Positions 51,708 to 63,515 of a stretch of 64,000 nucleotides of DNA are shown one piece after another. A model generated the notes under the pieces. It was given only the letters and a program-made list of their open reading frames with translations. It did no database searches and was not told where the DNA came from. The DNA lies in contig SNVD02004565.1 of assembly GCA_013180625.2 (NCBI GenBank), positions 1,178,001 through 1,242,000 on the forward strand, given 5' to 3'. Position numbers and translations under genes: made by a program. The DNA is from Boswellia sacra (lineage: Eukaryota; Streptophyta; Magnoliopsida; Sapindales; Burseraceae). The first letter of the stretch is position 1. Every line of letters starts with the position of its first letter.

Positions 51708-53738
51708 TCATTGGAGTCTTAAGAAATCCACGAGAGGATCGTAAACAAGTCCCTTAGTATTTACAGCTATCATAAAGTCATTATGGCCATATTTTTCTAT
51801 GTACTGCACCACAAGCTTGTTTGGAACTTGACTTTTCAGGCTGTCCAGCAAGTGCTTCACCTCTTTAACATCAGAAAGCGCGTCTGCCTCTCCATGGCTT
51901 AGGAAGAGAGGAAAGTCATTTGGAATATTTTTCGAAGTTGCATACTGGAGGAGTTGACTGCCCGTAGTGCTTTGTGTTCTCATCCTCATCATTGTAATCA
52001 TACATTTCTATGGTTCCTCTGTGATCACTGTCCAAAAATGCAGAAATAAAATTGGAAAATAAATCATAATAAGAAGCTAATCACATAATTTAGTGCCAAG
52101 CACCTGTTACCTTGCATTTCTATAGATTTATGATTCGAAAAATAGGCTTTATCTTAGAGGGATTCAGGAACACTTACTCTAAGCCAGATGGATCATGTTC
52201 ATTGCGGCTGATGGCCTAGTGTTGGCCAACAAGACAACTGGAGCATCAAACTCTAGGCAGCAGTCCTTGCCTGTAATTATAACAATATTCAGTGAGTCAG
52301 CATGGAAGATGAAAATTTCTAAGTTTAGGTGCCAACTAGCAAAAAGGTAACATGCATACTACCTGAGAGAGCAGCAACAATGTGGACCATGTCTCTGCAA
52401 TCAACACCCGGCTGTTGGCAGGCTTCCACAAGAAGATGAGAAGTAGGCTTCCTGTTAGATTGGGGAAGCAAAGAGTGATATCAGTGGGCAAGCCCAGCTA
52501 CAATAGCGATTGAAAAGTGATGATGCAGGAAAAGCAGGATGAAGCGATAGTTGAATTTTTACCTTTTCATATCAAATTCACTGACACCTAACCATTAGGA
52601 TTCCTGTTAGAAGATAAAAGACCAATACATCTATTTTTTAAAAGTTCAATCTTACCAAATAGTCACATAGGTGAAAGCCAGTAGTAATCACATTGGCAAT
52701 AACTTTTTCAGAGACAAATCTGACTAGTGGGGAGCTAATCTGGTCCAAATACGATATTGGTGCAAGTAAGGCAGCTGATCTCCACATTTCTAACGGTTGA
52801 TTCTCGGACAAAGCAGCCAGAGCCATCAAAGTTCCCTACAAAACAATTTTAAACTCGGTAAACTTCATTATATGCTAATGAAATTAATGTGCCAGAACAA
52901 GTTGTGGAATGTGCCAAATTCACCTTTGAATGCCCAACATGGTGCAGTTTCTGTCCTGTCTCATGGTACACATACCAGAAGATAGCAGAAAGATCATATG
53001 CTATCAATTCATCCCATGACCAGAGCCAATAATCCTAGAAACAAAATCTTTAATTTAAAAAATAAAAAATAAAAAACGATCAACTGAAAGCAAAATAACA
53101 TGTAGAAAGTAGAAAATAACCTCACCATCGGGATGTATGTCCTTTTCTATATTTGGCTCCACATGAATTGGCAATCCATACATCAAAGCCATTATCCGCC
53201 AAGACAAAAGCCAAAGCTTGGTCTGGAGGTAATAAGAGCCAACTAGCTCCATGCTGGCACCACAGTGTTACAGTACTGCTCTTTAGTTGATCAGAACTCA
53301 AAAACTGCCAGAAAACCAAACACTTGTGTCTCCGTTTAGTTAGTTACTAGCCGCTATTAATTCATGCTGTAAAAGAACTGGAGGCTTATTTCCTGCTGAC
53401 CCACCAGACCTTCCCTGTGGAATTCTCTGCATGCTGAGAATGTAACCATTCGTTACCTAAAATTGATCATCATTTCATTCACATATCCGTGATCAGTAAT
53501 CATAAACCTCGATGCTTCATAAGCAGAAACAATAACTGGACATAGGCATATACATTATGTTCTTCAGACGCATAGCATTGTGTCTTGAGTATTGCACATA
53601 CCATCTTCGGCTGCTGGGGATAATGCAGCCATACCAGCCTGACCTCGAAAATAAATTTGTTTTAGTCCGAACTGCTGGTCCAGATAAAAGAATCACTAGC
53701 AATATCGAATTTAAAGTAAGTGCTATAGGCATTGCCAT
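51708..53738 (-). pseudogene. Triacylglycerol/acid lipase copy D, decayed
   Basis: Aligns exon by exon with copy C but is broken many times. Exon 1 (from ATG 53738) needs two frame changes, near 53650 and 53605. Exon 2 has lost two codons, the oxyanion HG has become HE, and its donor is GCTAGT. The nucleophile motif reads GHSK. The donor after the exon ending near 52691 is GTGATT instead of GTAAGT. TAA at 52595-52597 replaces a Tyr codon and TAG at 52179-52181 replaces a Gln codon. The last exon has frameshifts near 52010 and 51945. The last stretch, FPLFLSHGEADALSDVKEVK to the stop at 51708, is open and keeps the Asp and the His (YGHNDF). No functional lipase could be made. Confidence 0.94.
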
Positions 53739-53872
53739 TTTTGTATGTTGTGTCCCCTGCTTCAACAGACATCAAACATCCGTGTATTTATAGTAGTGCT
53801 ATTGGCATTGCCATCTTTGTATGTTGTGTATCCTGCTCCAACAGACATCAACCATCCGGGTATTTATAGTAG
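53721..53872. repeat. 76-bp tandem duplication at the 5' end of pseudogene D
   Basis: Units 53721-53796 and 53797-53872 both carry the GGCATTGCCAT start-codon region and a TATTTATAGTAG segment (TATAAATA on the gene strand), so promoter plus ATG is doubled. The units differ at several positions. Confidence 0.85.
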
Positions 53873-54685
53873 TAGAAATCCAAATAAAATTAGTAACAAA
53901 TCTGCAAAAAACCTTGAAGGTCTTTTTCAAGTTTCAACAGATTGACTTAGAGTAGTGATATGTACAAGGCGTCTAATGGGCCTATATATCCTGGTGCCAC
54001 GAATTAAGAATCAGACGACATGAAATTTAGATTTCATCACAACCATTAATTCCCGGTTTCTTCGTTCTTCTTTCGTCCTTTACTGTCATTGCCACTGAAT
54101 ATTTTTATGTGGCAAACCGTAAAGCCAAAACATATGCAATGAGAAGAAAATATCTACCTCCGAAGATTCTTCCAAATAAAATAAAAAAAAAAGATTAATC
54201 ACATGTAATGTCATAATATGCGACTGCTTGTGCTCTATTACTTAAAAAAGGTGTCATATTCAATTGACGATTGTGAATTCCGGTCCTTTGTATAATATCC
54301 ACCAGCAGTGAACCAAGCATTTCTGGGGCTTGACCGGGGCAGCATGCTTAATTCAAATTTTATCTTTGAACGATTACTTGTGCTGTTGCCGGTCATATAA
54401 CTTAACAAATACTTTGTGCTCTTTAATTTTCTTCTTACAAACACAATATAATTGGACAAGCACGCATACCCACACACGTATCATCCTGATACACGAAAGA
54501 AGAAAAAACTGACGAATTATATTTCTTTTCAAACCCATCAACCATATATAAAATGAAGGTCGATCCGAAGTACATAACAGTTTTTTTGTAATTTCTTTCA
54601 TCTTCTAAAGTGAATTATCATCAAAAAACCTATCAGAATTTCTGTTGCATTTATTGTAACCACTAACAAGACTGGGGAAATAATA
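53873..54685. other. Intergenic region, pseudogene D upstream / gene E downstream
   Basis: Upstream sequence shared with other lipase copies near 54105-54150; a short CACACACACG-like tract near 54465. No gene seen. Confidence 0.5.
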
Positions 54686-56424
54686 TTAACAAGAATGATG
54701 AATTTCCCCAGAAGTATGTGTTGTACTTGCAGGAGCGTCTTTTAGCATATTCTCAGATGTTTTTACAAGACTTTCTGACACTTTGGATCTTGTCAATGGT
54801 CTTCTAAGGAACTGGAACTGCAATCCTTTAGGTTTCATTTGACCTAGCAACGGCCACCTTCTCGGTTTTATTTGCCCTAACAATTTCATCTGCTCCCTCC
54901 TGAACTTCCTAGTTGCATACCATCTTCCACCTCGCCAGCCCATGCCATACCTGCATTTAGCAGTAGAGGTAAAAGACCAATACAAAATGTAGAATCTAAA
55001 TTTACTTTCAAAAGAAAAGTCTCATTATCACCCTCAATTCCATAGCTTCAAACTATCTTCCCCTTCAAGAGTAACAACATATACTCCAAAGCACAAAAAC
55101 AGTCCAATTAAGAAATTAGTGATGTCTGCCAAGACCCCCAAATAATAGGTTTCATGATATCTTTTGATCCTGAATTTCCATTTAATGGTATATCCAGGAA
55201 TAACTAAGCCATAAATAAATTCCAACCTCTTTGAAGACACCAAACTACCCTAAATGTTGAAACGGAGTTAACGTTATTCCTAAAATAACATTTACAGTCA
55301 TTACAGCTGGGGATGCAATAATGAACCCACGTGTAGAAGTACATCACTATCAGTGGGCTCTTGGCTCTAATTTCCTGCAAAACTTATATAATTCCTTGAG
55401 ATTACACACTGCTTTTAAATCCCATTTCAACACAAGTTATGCTACAAAGAAGACATTGAGACAATTCTGGAGTTTTGAGAAGCAGGAAAAAGTATATATT
55501 AATACAAGATATTAACAGTTTGGGGCAAACCCAATAATTATTGAGGTTCCGGCAGTGGCCATCAAAGAAGCAGTATGTGAACCCGGATCAACAAGCTTTT
55601 TAACTTCTGCACGTCCAAGCTGATAATTATTTTGCAACTGTGACAAAACGAAAAAAAAAAAATCATTCAGATGTAACAATCAAGATAGAGACAAAAGAGA
55701 AGAGACGCCTTATATCAAAGAGGTTCCAGCATCAGAATTAGCACGTTTAGCAAAGAAAGTGCCATGAAGCAAAATCAAAATGCTACTTGGTACCCTAGGT
55801 GAAGTGCCCTTTGTAATGTACCTTAAACTAAGCAAGAAGATTTTGCCAATTGATAGAATGCTGTGGTATAAAACGAGTAAACCTTGATTTATGTGTACAG
55901 TCTCAAATGCTTTTAATTTAGATGACCAATAATAAGTATCGTGCAGCAAATACTCACAGCTTTTTCAATTGATTCAAGTCTTTGATCAACTTTTGATTGA
56001 TGAAGGTGGCGCACGGAATACCCTGCAGCATCAACTTATGAGAATTTGAAGCCTCTGATAATACCCTCAAAATTAAGACCCCACATATAAGTCTAATGAA
56101 GCATTAAGCATAGAGCAAATGATCACTCAAAGAGACCAAACAAAATGAGAAATTAAAGAGCCCATGAACATAAATCGAAACAAAACTCACCAACCCATGC
56201 TGTAGCAACTGATGCTATAGAAGTTCCAATTGTGAACACCACCCTATGCCTCTCAAATAAATCCTAAATCAATCAAACACAATGAGAATTTAGAAGAACC
56301 CAATTGAATTAAACCCTAAAACAGATAGAAAAGAGACAACCTTGGTTGAAAAGAAGGTGTCTTGAACGGCCCCCCATGAATTGAGGGCTTTTTTCTTAAT
56401 CTGGGCCACCGCTTGCGTCCCCAT
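54686..56424 (-). CDS. Small plant membrane protein, function unknown
   Basis: Five exons in transcript order: 56424-56341, 56263-56191, 56022-55958, 55637-55531, 54950-54686; phases fit and give 197 residues. N-terminus MGTQAVAQIKKKALNSWGAV then a hydrophobic segment (about residues 38-55, FTIGTSIASVATAWVGY), a basic/helical linker (HLHQSKVDQRLESIEKA), a second hydrophobic segment ending IIIGYGMGWRGG at about residues 101-120, and a very basic tail (RKFRREQ, IKPRRW, MKPKG) closing with a Ser/Thr-rich end. Two predicted membrane spans with both ends on the same side. The composition fits a conserved plant family known mainly as uncharacterised; I cannot name it safely. Site II motifs upstream suggest broad expression. 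Confidence 0.85.
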
Positions 56425-59400
56425 AGAGGTTCCTCTGCTTCTCAGTTGCTGCATATTGCACAGTGCATCTGCGTCGATACTCCGTTACGCCAAATGAGTT
56501 TAAGTACGAAAAAGATTCTAGGAAATCAAGTAGGAAGTTTCTGGGAGGGAAAAGTTTCGGACTTTTTGCTTATGTACAGGAAAGGACTCCGTTTGGTGCC
56601 AATTCACTGTTTGACGGTTTGCCCCACAATCAATGGGCTGGAGAGCCGTGATGCTGGGCCTTGAATTCGCCCTTTGGGCTGCACCGGAAACCTGTGGAGA
56701 ACTGGATACATGGGCTTTCAATTACTTTGAAGCCTTGGTTGGTTGGCTGATAAAACATAACGGAGGAAAGAGGACTCCGTTAAATCCTCATATACATGTA
56801 TCATATCAACATGATAATGATGACGTGGCATGTTGATCAAATTATTGTTTGACAAGCAAATTACATGGTAACGTGATATATTAGATGAATGAGTTTGAAA
56901 ACATGGTCAATTTTTTAGTATTGGGTTCGGCTTTTGAATTTACTATACCATCACTTTAGATTTGATTGAAGATTTTTAGAACCAATCAATAATGAAATGT
57001 TTTGTTTAATTATTAGCAAAAATTTATTTGGATCCAAACTTATAAACACCCCTAGCGATGTTTAATTATCCAAACAAATATGTTACTCATCAACAAATAT
57101 GTTTAATTATCCAAACAAATTGTTATTAGAGGGCCACTGTTTTTTTTTTTTTTAATCTGAATGAGTTTAAATTTGATTGAAATCTGAATACAAATATCTG
57201 AACGATATGTTTATTTTTTATTTTTTAAGATCTGATAATAATTCTTAAGTTGTTTATTTTTAATGACTAGAAACATATGAAAACTAACAATTTGACATAT
57301 ATGTCCTATATTGTACATTATATGTGTTATATAAACATATGTAAATAATCAATACAATAAAATCAAAATTAGAACAATATAACACCATAAAAATATATAT
57401 TGTTAATTAATGTATTTCACATATAATATAATTTTTTTAATTACTATGTATATTAAAAAAATTATTTTAACAATAGAATAATAAAAAATAAATTTGACGC
57501 TTAAAAGAGTTGATTTGCAATTTGATCTTGTGAAAGAGTTTAGGATTCGGAAAGGATTTACACAATAGAAATTAATTAAAAATATCAAGGACATTTTAAA
57601 GCATGAAAAATAGATAATCTATTTACATATTTTTCTCATTTAGATAAAATTGGAAAATATAGCATTTTTTATTTAGATATAATTATATAAAAAAAAGTCT
57701 TCAATTCCAAAAATAATCGCCCTAAAAAAAGGTTTGAAGTCTGAATAAAATTCATCGGATAGCAAAACAATCAACCCCTTAACCTATAAGTAAGATCAAC
57801 TTAACTTGCCTCTTAAATTCATACATTAAGAATTATTTAATAGAAAACTTTAAAAATATCTGTCTTTTTTGTTTATAACCCACTTAAGTCCCATATATAC
57901 AATTAAAAATAAAATAAAAGAAGAGAAGAGAGAGATGGATGACAAAGAAGGGCAATCCATTGGCAGGTGGGAGACAGGATGTTAATTAAAAGCAGAGCAT
58001 ATTTCAATTATTTTAAAACGTGAATTAGTAAATGGCTTGACATGTCTTCCTATATTTTTATTTAATCATAATAGAGTATATAGCATATAGTATGGATAAT
58101 GATAAGCTGAGAGAGGATACTTTTGGCCATCTCAAAAGGAAAATGAGGAAGGATATAGAATGAAAGCATAGCATATTAGCTGAATATTACTCAACCACAA
58201 ATAACCATCTAGCTTTTCTTCTTGTTGAAGGGAAAAGAAAGAAGCTGCGATGTAACCCAACACAATGCTTTTTCAAAATTAAAAATATAACACTTAAAAT
58301 TTATAGATTAACATGAAAGTTTTAATTCTTAATAATCGAAAAGTTGATGTGAACTTGTTTGAATGTTTTCTCACATAAATTAAGTACTTGCAATCGATGC
58401 AAGATCACCAAGCTGGCAACATGGTTTGAGACTCTGTGTTGTGCTTATACACTTCTATTTAGGTAGTCATGAAGGCCTACAGCATCTTCAGAACCTACGC
58501 ATTGAAAATGATGACATACACTGCCTGCCCAGCAGAACAAAGCAGTCAAAACTCTTTTCTGAAGTACTCCATTAAAGTGAGAAAAAGAAGACGATAACAT
58601 TGACACCCTGTCTTAGAACATTAGTTGAAACTAAAAGCATCAACAGGGGGCTGAAGGGTATCTTCTCTCTTTTACTCGTTTTTATTTATTTTGGTCAATA
58701 ATGATAGATTAAAATTTGGCTGCAAATTCTGGCGCCGAAATCCTCCTAGCTCAGGTCATTACCCCTGTAACAACCACCGAAAATAATCACAGTCCATTAA
58801 GTGGCAGAATAAGTGAAGTGACGATGAATGATTATCCTAGCAAGACCAAAGAGTGGAAAACAACAGAAAAAAGCAAATACACGGACACTTCCATTAGCAG
58901 GAGAATCCAAGATAACTGCAGCAATACTTTTATTAGCAACTTCAAAATCCAACAGAAGATACTAACATGCTAAAACTTCACCAAAATACAACATCACCAG
59001 AACTATAGTTGGTAACACATATCATTACATTTATAACATAAAAGTAAGGCAATGTCATTGATAATATATAATGCATTCTGCAATTACAGAAAGCAAAATC
59101 CCATCACCATTACAGAGTTTATTTGGTAAATACCATTACATGAAACACAATTAAATACAGGTGCATGCACCAAGAATAGGAAAAGCCAAGATAAAGAAGA
59201 GCAGATGGGTGCAGACAGAGTGCAGGCCTTAGGCATGCATTTTGGTGGAAACTAGGACTCAAGATGGTCACCCTTGGTGTTTGCAATAATCTACATCACA
59301 TGCTCAATAAATGGTTCTTATCAAAATCCCTATCATCATGTAAGCCTGCCTCTTCACCAAACAAATAGCATCTCACAAGCCTGCCCTCCCATTCTTCCTC

Positions 59401-59931
59401 CTCCATTACCATCCTTACAACATCATCTTCCATTGTTTTCAAGATCCAATCATAGCATACATTCATGGATGGAAACTACAAAGTAGAATGAATGAAGATG
59501 AAGATAAAGAAAAGAAAAGAAATTAAGCGTAGAAACTGGAGCTATTATTTTGGATTTAATTAAGAAAATGCTTTGTACACATGGAAAAAGAGATGAAGAG
59601 GATGAGATCAAGATAACAAGATCAAATCCACATCATCTGTAACACGATCTTACTTCAACGATACAGACAAATACATTAATATTCAAGTTGAAGAACTCCC
59701 AGATCGCATAATCAACACTAATCTACATATAATCTAACAAAGGAGAGATTTTTAATAATTTCTCTTCAACCCCACCAAGAACCCAATTTTTCTTTTCTTT
59801 TTTTTTTTTGGTTTTTTCACTTTTTTTTGGGTTTTCACCATCATCATCATAATCATAATCAGATTTTCCCGAGAAAATAAGAACTTTGCAAAAAAGAAAA
59901 CATTGGAAAAAAAGGCCCTCATATCAAATCA
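56425..59931. other. 3.5-kb intergenic region between gene E and ERF3
   Basis: Gene E promoter on the left, AT-rich DNA in the middle (57000-57900) and the ERF3 3' side on the right. Short ORFs at 58716-58973 and 59274-59486 resemble nothing I know. Confidence 0.5.
56634..56716. promoter_or_regulatory. Four site II (TGGGCY) elements upstream of gene E
   Basis: TGGGCT at 56634-56639, TGGGCC at 56655-56660, TGGGCT at 56675-56680 and 56711-56716, 210-290 bp before the gene E ATG. The density is well above chance for this AT-rich region. Confidence 0.45.
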
Positions 59932-60588
59932 TCAAAGGCACAAAGCAGTAGCTCGAAGATCATCACCATCGTCGTCAACGCCGTCGATCATCGGCGGCGG
60001 CAAATTCAGATCGAACGGCAGGATTTTCCTGAAAGAAGAACTGAGGACACAATCGTCACCGTCATCAACAACCGACGATGACGAATCACAATCGCTATGG
60101 CAATCTTCCGGTGCGACCGGTTGCACGATCTTCCGCTGCACCCGGGGGACAACCGGTACGGGATTCGACACCCTGGGCCCACTAAACGACTCCACCGTAC
60201 TGCTCATGCTGCTGCTCGTCGGCCGATTCACCTGAACGACCGGTTCAAATTTACAAAACCCGGTTCGAGACTCTTGCTGTTGATGCTGTAAAAGTATCGG
60301 AACGTTATTAGATGAAGAAATCGTCAACGGAAAATTGGTTTTGGCTTTCGGGCCACGGAGGGAGCGGGCGGCGGCGTCATAGGCTCGGGCGGCATCTTCG
60401 GCTGAATCAAAGGTGCCAAGCCAAACGCGGGTCTTTTTCCAAGGATCTCGGATCTCGGCTGCAAATCGGCCCCAGGGACGCTTTCTTACGCCTCTGAATC
60501 GTACCTCCGTGGAAGGGTTGTTACCAAGGGGCTTCTGTGGCGCTGGAGTCGTCGGCTTTGTGGCGCCCGTATTTCTGCCTCGCCGCAT
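59932..60588 (-). CDS. ERF3: ERF3-type ethylene-response factor, EAR repressor
   Basis: Intronless, 218 residues. The AP2/ERF domain spans about residues 30-87 ([11 protein letters not shown] ... [10 protein letters not shown]), with the Ala and Asp in FAAEIRD that mark the ERF subfamily binding GCC boxes. After it come the class II conserved block [19 protein letters not shown] (121-139), [12 protein letters not shown] (161-172) and the EAR repression motif FDLNLPPP (192-199). This order matches tobacco and Arabidopsis ERF3/ERF7, repressors of GCC-box genes in ethylene and stress signalling. MRRGR at the N-terminus also fits. ERF7 is the main alternative name. A long (GA)n tract lies in the presumed 5' leader. 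Confidence 0.95.
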   Translation of the reverse strand: MRRGRNTGATKPTTPAPQKPLGNNPSTEVRFRGVRKRPWGRFAAEIRDPWKKTRVWLGTFDSAEDAARAYDAAARSLRGPKAKTNFPLTISSSNNVPILLQHQQQESRTGFCKFEPVVQVNRPTSSSMSSTVESFSGPRVSNPVPVVPRVQRKIVQPVAPEDCHSDCDSSSSVVDDGDDCVLSSSFRKILPFDLNLPPPMIDGVDDDGDDLRATALCL

Positions 60589-60660
60589 GGGGGAGGGAAG
60601 GGAAAAGCAAGGGAAGGAAAGGAAACGGGAGGGAAATGGACGGAAACCACGTGGCGATCA

Positions 60661-60674
60661 CCACCACCACCACC

Positions 60675-60706
<32 letters not shown>
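60661..60706. repeat. (CCA)n and (CT)n microsatellite in the ERF3 leader
   Basis: CCA repeats (60661-60677) then CT repeats (60677-60706), 73-118 bp upstream of the ERF3 ATG; read as GA and TGG on the gene strand. GA-rich leaders are common in plant regulators and can bind BPC factors. Confidence 0.85.
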
Positions 60707-60708
<2 letters not shown>

Positions 60709-61219
60709 TTGAGGGAGAATTTTGTTTTGTTAATATTGAAAGTGTTTTTGTGTTTTCATGGATTTGAAAGTGTTCTGTTTTTATTATAATTTTCCTAACT
60801 GCGTTTGGTTTGGTTTGGTTTGGTTTTGGCTTCCTTTCTTTTCTTCTCTCTTCTCTTCTCTTCTCTCCGGGGAATGAAAGAACGATTCCGGGTTCGTTGC
60901 TTGTTATGATTTCGAGTATTTTAATAAGACGAAGAGGGCCTGATTTGTGGTTGTGAAATTACCAGATTGCCTTTCTGACTTTTTATTATTTTTTTCTTTT
61001 TTCTTTTTTTTTTTTTTTAATTCTTGGACCACCACTCTATAGCATGACTACAACGACGCCCTACTTGCAAATTATAATTTATATTTATTTCTCCCATCAA
61101 TTATCTAAATTACATGATTATTTCCCTTTTAACATTCTAATAAAAAAAAGGAAAAAAAATCATATTCGACTTTTTGTTCCATATATATTTTGTGTTACGG
61201 TTAAATGTCAAATATCCAT

Positions 61220-61663
61220 AAACTAATACTATTAAGATTATAAAAAATTATTATTTTATTAAAATTATTATTTATCGATAAATAAATAATTTATTAACTT
61301 ATTGATAAGTAAATAGTTATTAATTTAAAAAATATTTTTATATTTTAATTATTTATAATTTTTTTGTAAGATTCATATATGTGTTATACATAAAAAATAA
61401 TAGATCAATATGATCAAAAGTTAATAAATCACGTGAAGTCATTTATGTTTTATTTTATGAGAATGTAATTGATGTTAATTACTTTTTGATTTATCATAAT
61501 AAAAATGATGCAGTGATAGAATCTCTTACTAAAAAGAGAGTATTAAACTAAGTAATGGATATTAGGATTGAATGATTATCATAATTTAAATGATATTTGT
61601 GTTTTAACAAATCTTTTCTAAATGAGGTCATTAATAGTCTTAAATAACTACTTATTATAATAT

Positions 61664-61726
<63 letters not shown>

Positions 61727-62130
61727 TATATAAAAAATATGATACATACTATAAAAAAATGATGGGTAGGGACCGTGGGGTTGAGTTTAAATTAGATAGA
61801 AAGAAAAACAAAAAACTTTATATACATATTTTTAAAAAATCAAAAAATTGAGAAATTAAAATTTGTTAAGAAAATATCAGGATTAAGAAATAAAAAGTTA
61901 TTAAGAAAAAATCAACTTAATATTATAAATCTATGCGTTATTTATATTATATATTTGATTAATTATTAATTTATATTTTTATTAAACCTTAAAGTATTTG
62001 AAAAAAATATCTTATATATTTAATAAATTTATTAATTTAATATATATGTTTAAGTTGATAATAAAAAATTTTATTATTTAATCGATATTATTAATTTATT
62101 AATTATTCGTTTTATTTTATGAGGTTTAAC
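61220..62130. repeat. Diverged long repeat, copy 1
   Basis: Order of features: TAATTTATTAACTTATTGAT-like stretch, GTGATAGAATC, a (TA)n(TG)n tract (61667-61726), GGTTGAGTTTAAATTAGAT, and a tail containing TATATATTTGATTAATTATT. The same order recurs in copy 2. Confidence 0.6.
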
Positions 62131-62804
62131 TATACATTAAATCGCTAATATGTTTGCAATTATAATTATTGAAACTTTCAACTTTTATACCAATTAACAA
62201 TGTTCTTAATTGAAATGTCAGAAGTCCAACAAATCATTTTTACTCGGTTATTAAACCATTAAAAAACGTTTGCTTTTTCGGTGAACAAGGTGTTTGGATA
62301 TAGAAGGAATAAATCCTTCAACAATAATAGATTTGAATTTAATAATTTATATAAGATTTGACTTAAATAATATGTCCATGTAGTTGATTGAATGCAACTC
62401 TATAAATCTACCCTCAAAGTTACTTTCTACATCGATGAAAATACGTACAATTACGATCTTCCTAAAACAAAATTTTGTTTGTTTAAATATAATATTATTT
62501 GTAATATAGTTTGACTATTTAAAACATGATATTACATATTTTAAATAAATAATGATGCTTGTCTCAAACTTAGATCACAAATTTACATCCCAATGCATAT
62601 GTGATTATGAATCATTCCAAGAGGTCAGTGTAATAATATAATTAATAATGTTCTAGATTCCTAAATTGGGATATAAATTTAATATGTGTAACATTATTAT
62701 TTTTAAAAACAATCTGAATCGAGTATCATCATTTGCTTGAAAAAAAATTGTAATTTACCACTTATCTTTGCAGTATTTTTGTTTAATTTTCATTAACAAA
62801 ATAA

Positions 62805-63109
62805 AGTACAGTGAAACTTTAATAAGTTAATAAGGTTGGTACTAAAAAAAAATATTATTTTAAATAAGTTATTTATTTATCATTAAATAAATATTTATTA
62901 ATTTAAGAAGAATTTTATGTTTTATCCCGATGAAAATGATACCACGATAAAATCATCTATTTATAAAGAGATTATTCAAAAGGTAATGAAAATATCTGTT
63001 GATCAATATCATGATTCAAATGTTATGTTTTATCAATTGTTTCCTCGAAAAAAAAAAAGACCTTTTAGTTTTAATAATATTGAATAATTGTTTGCATCAG
63101 CATGAAAAC

Positions 63110-63153
<44 letters not shown>

Positions 63154-63515
63154 TGCATGCTTTGTAAAAATAATAATAATAATAAGGTTATGGTTGAGTT
63201 CAATTTAGATATATTAAAAAAAAAACACACAAACAACATAAGATGCATCTTTTATAAAATAACTGAATGGGAAAATATAAATTGTCATAAGAAAGCTCCT
63301 TAAGGTTATATATTTTATATATTTGATCGACTACTGAATTATATTTTTATCGGGTCTTAAAGGACTTATAAAAAATTATGATCTTATGTATTTCGTGAAA
63401 TTGTTAATTTAATACATAGGCTTGAGTCAAGACCAAGAGATTTTATTATTTAAATAATATTATAATTTATTGAACATTCATATATAAATGTTTTACGGTG
63501 TAAAAGAAATAACTA
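62805..63515. repeat. Diverged long repeat, copy 2
   Basis: Same order as copy 1: AATAAGTTAATAAGGTTGGT, CGATAAAATC, a (TA)n(TG)n tract (63110-63152), GGTTGAGTTCAATTTAGAT and ATATATTTGATCGACTAC. Non-coding; transposon-derived or a segmental duplication. Confidence 0.6.

Noticed and set aside
58716..59486. Two short ORFs (58716-58973 and 59274-59486)
   Set aside because: No known motif; low-complexity Ser/Pro/His content in the second; no splice context. Probably ERF3 downstream sequence.
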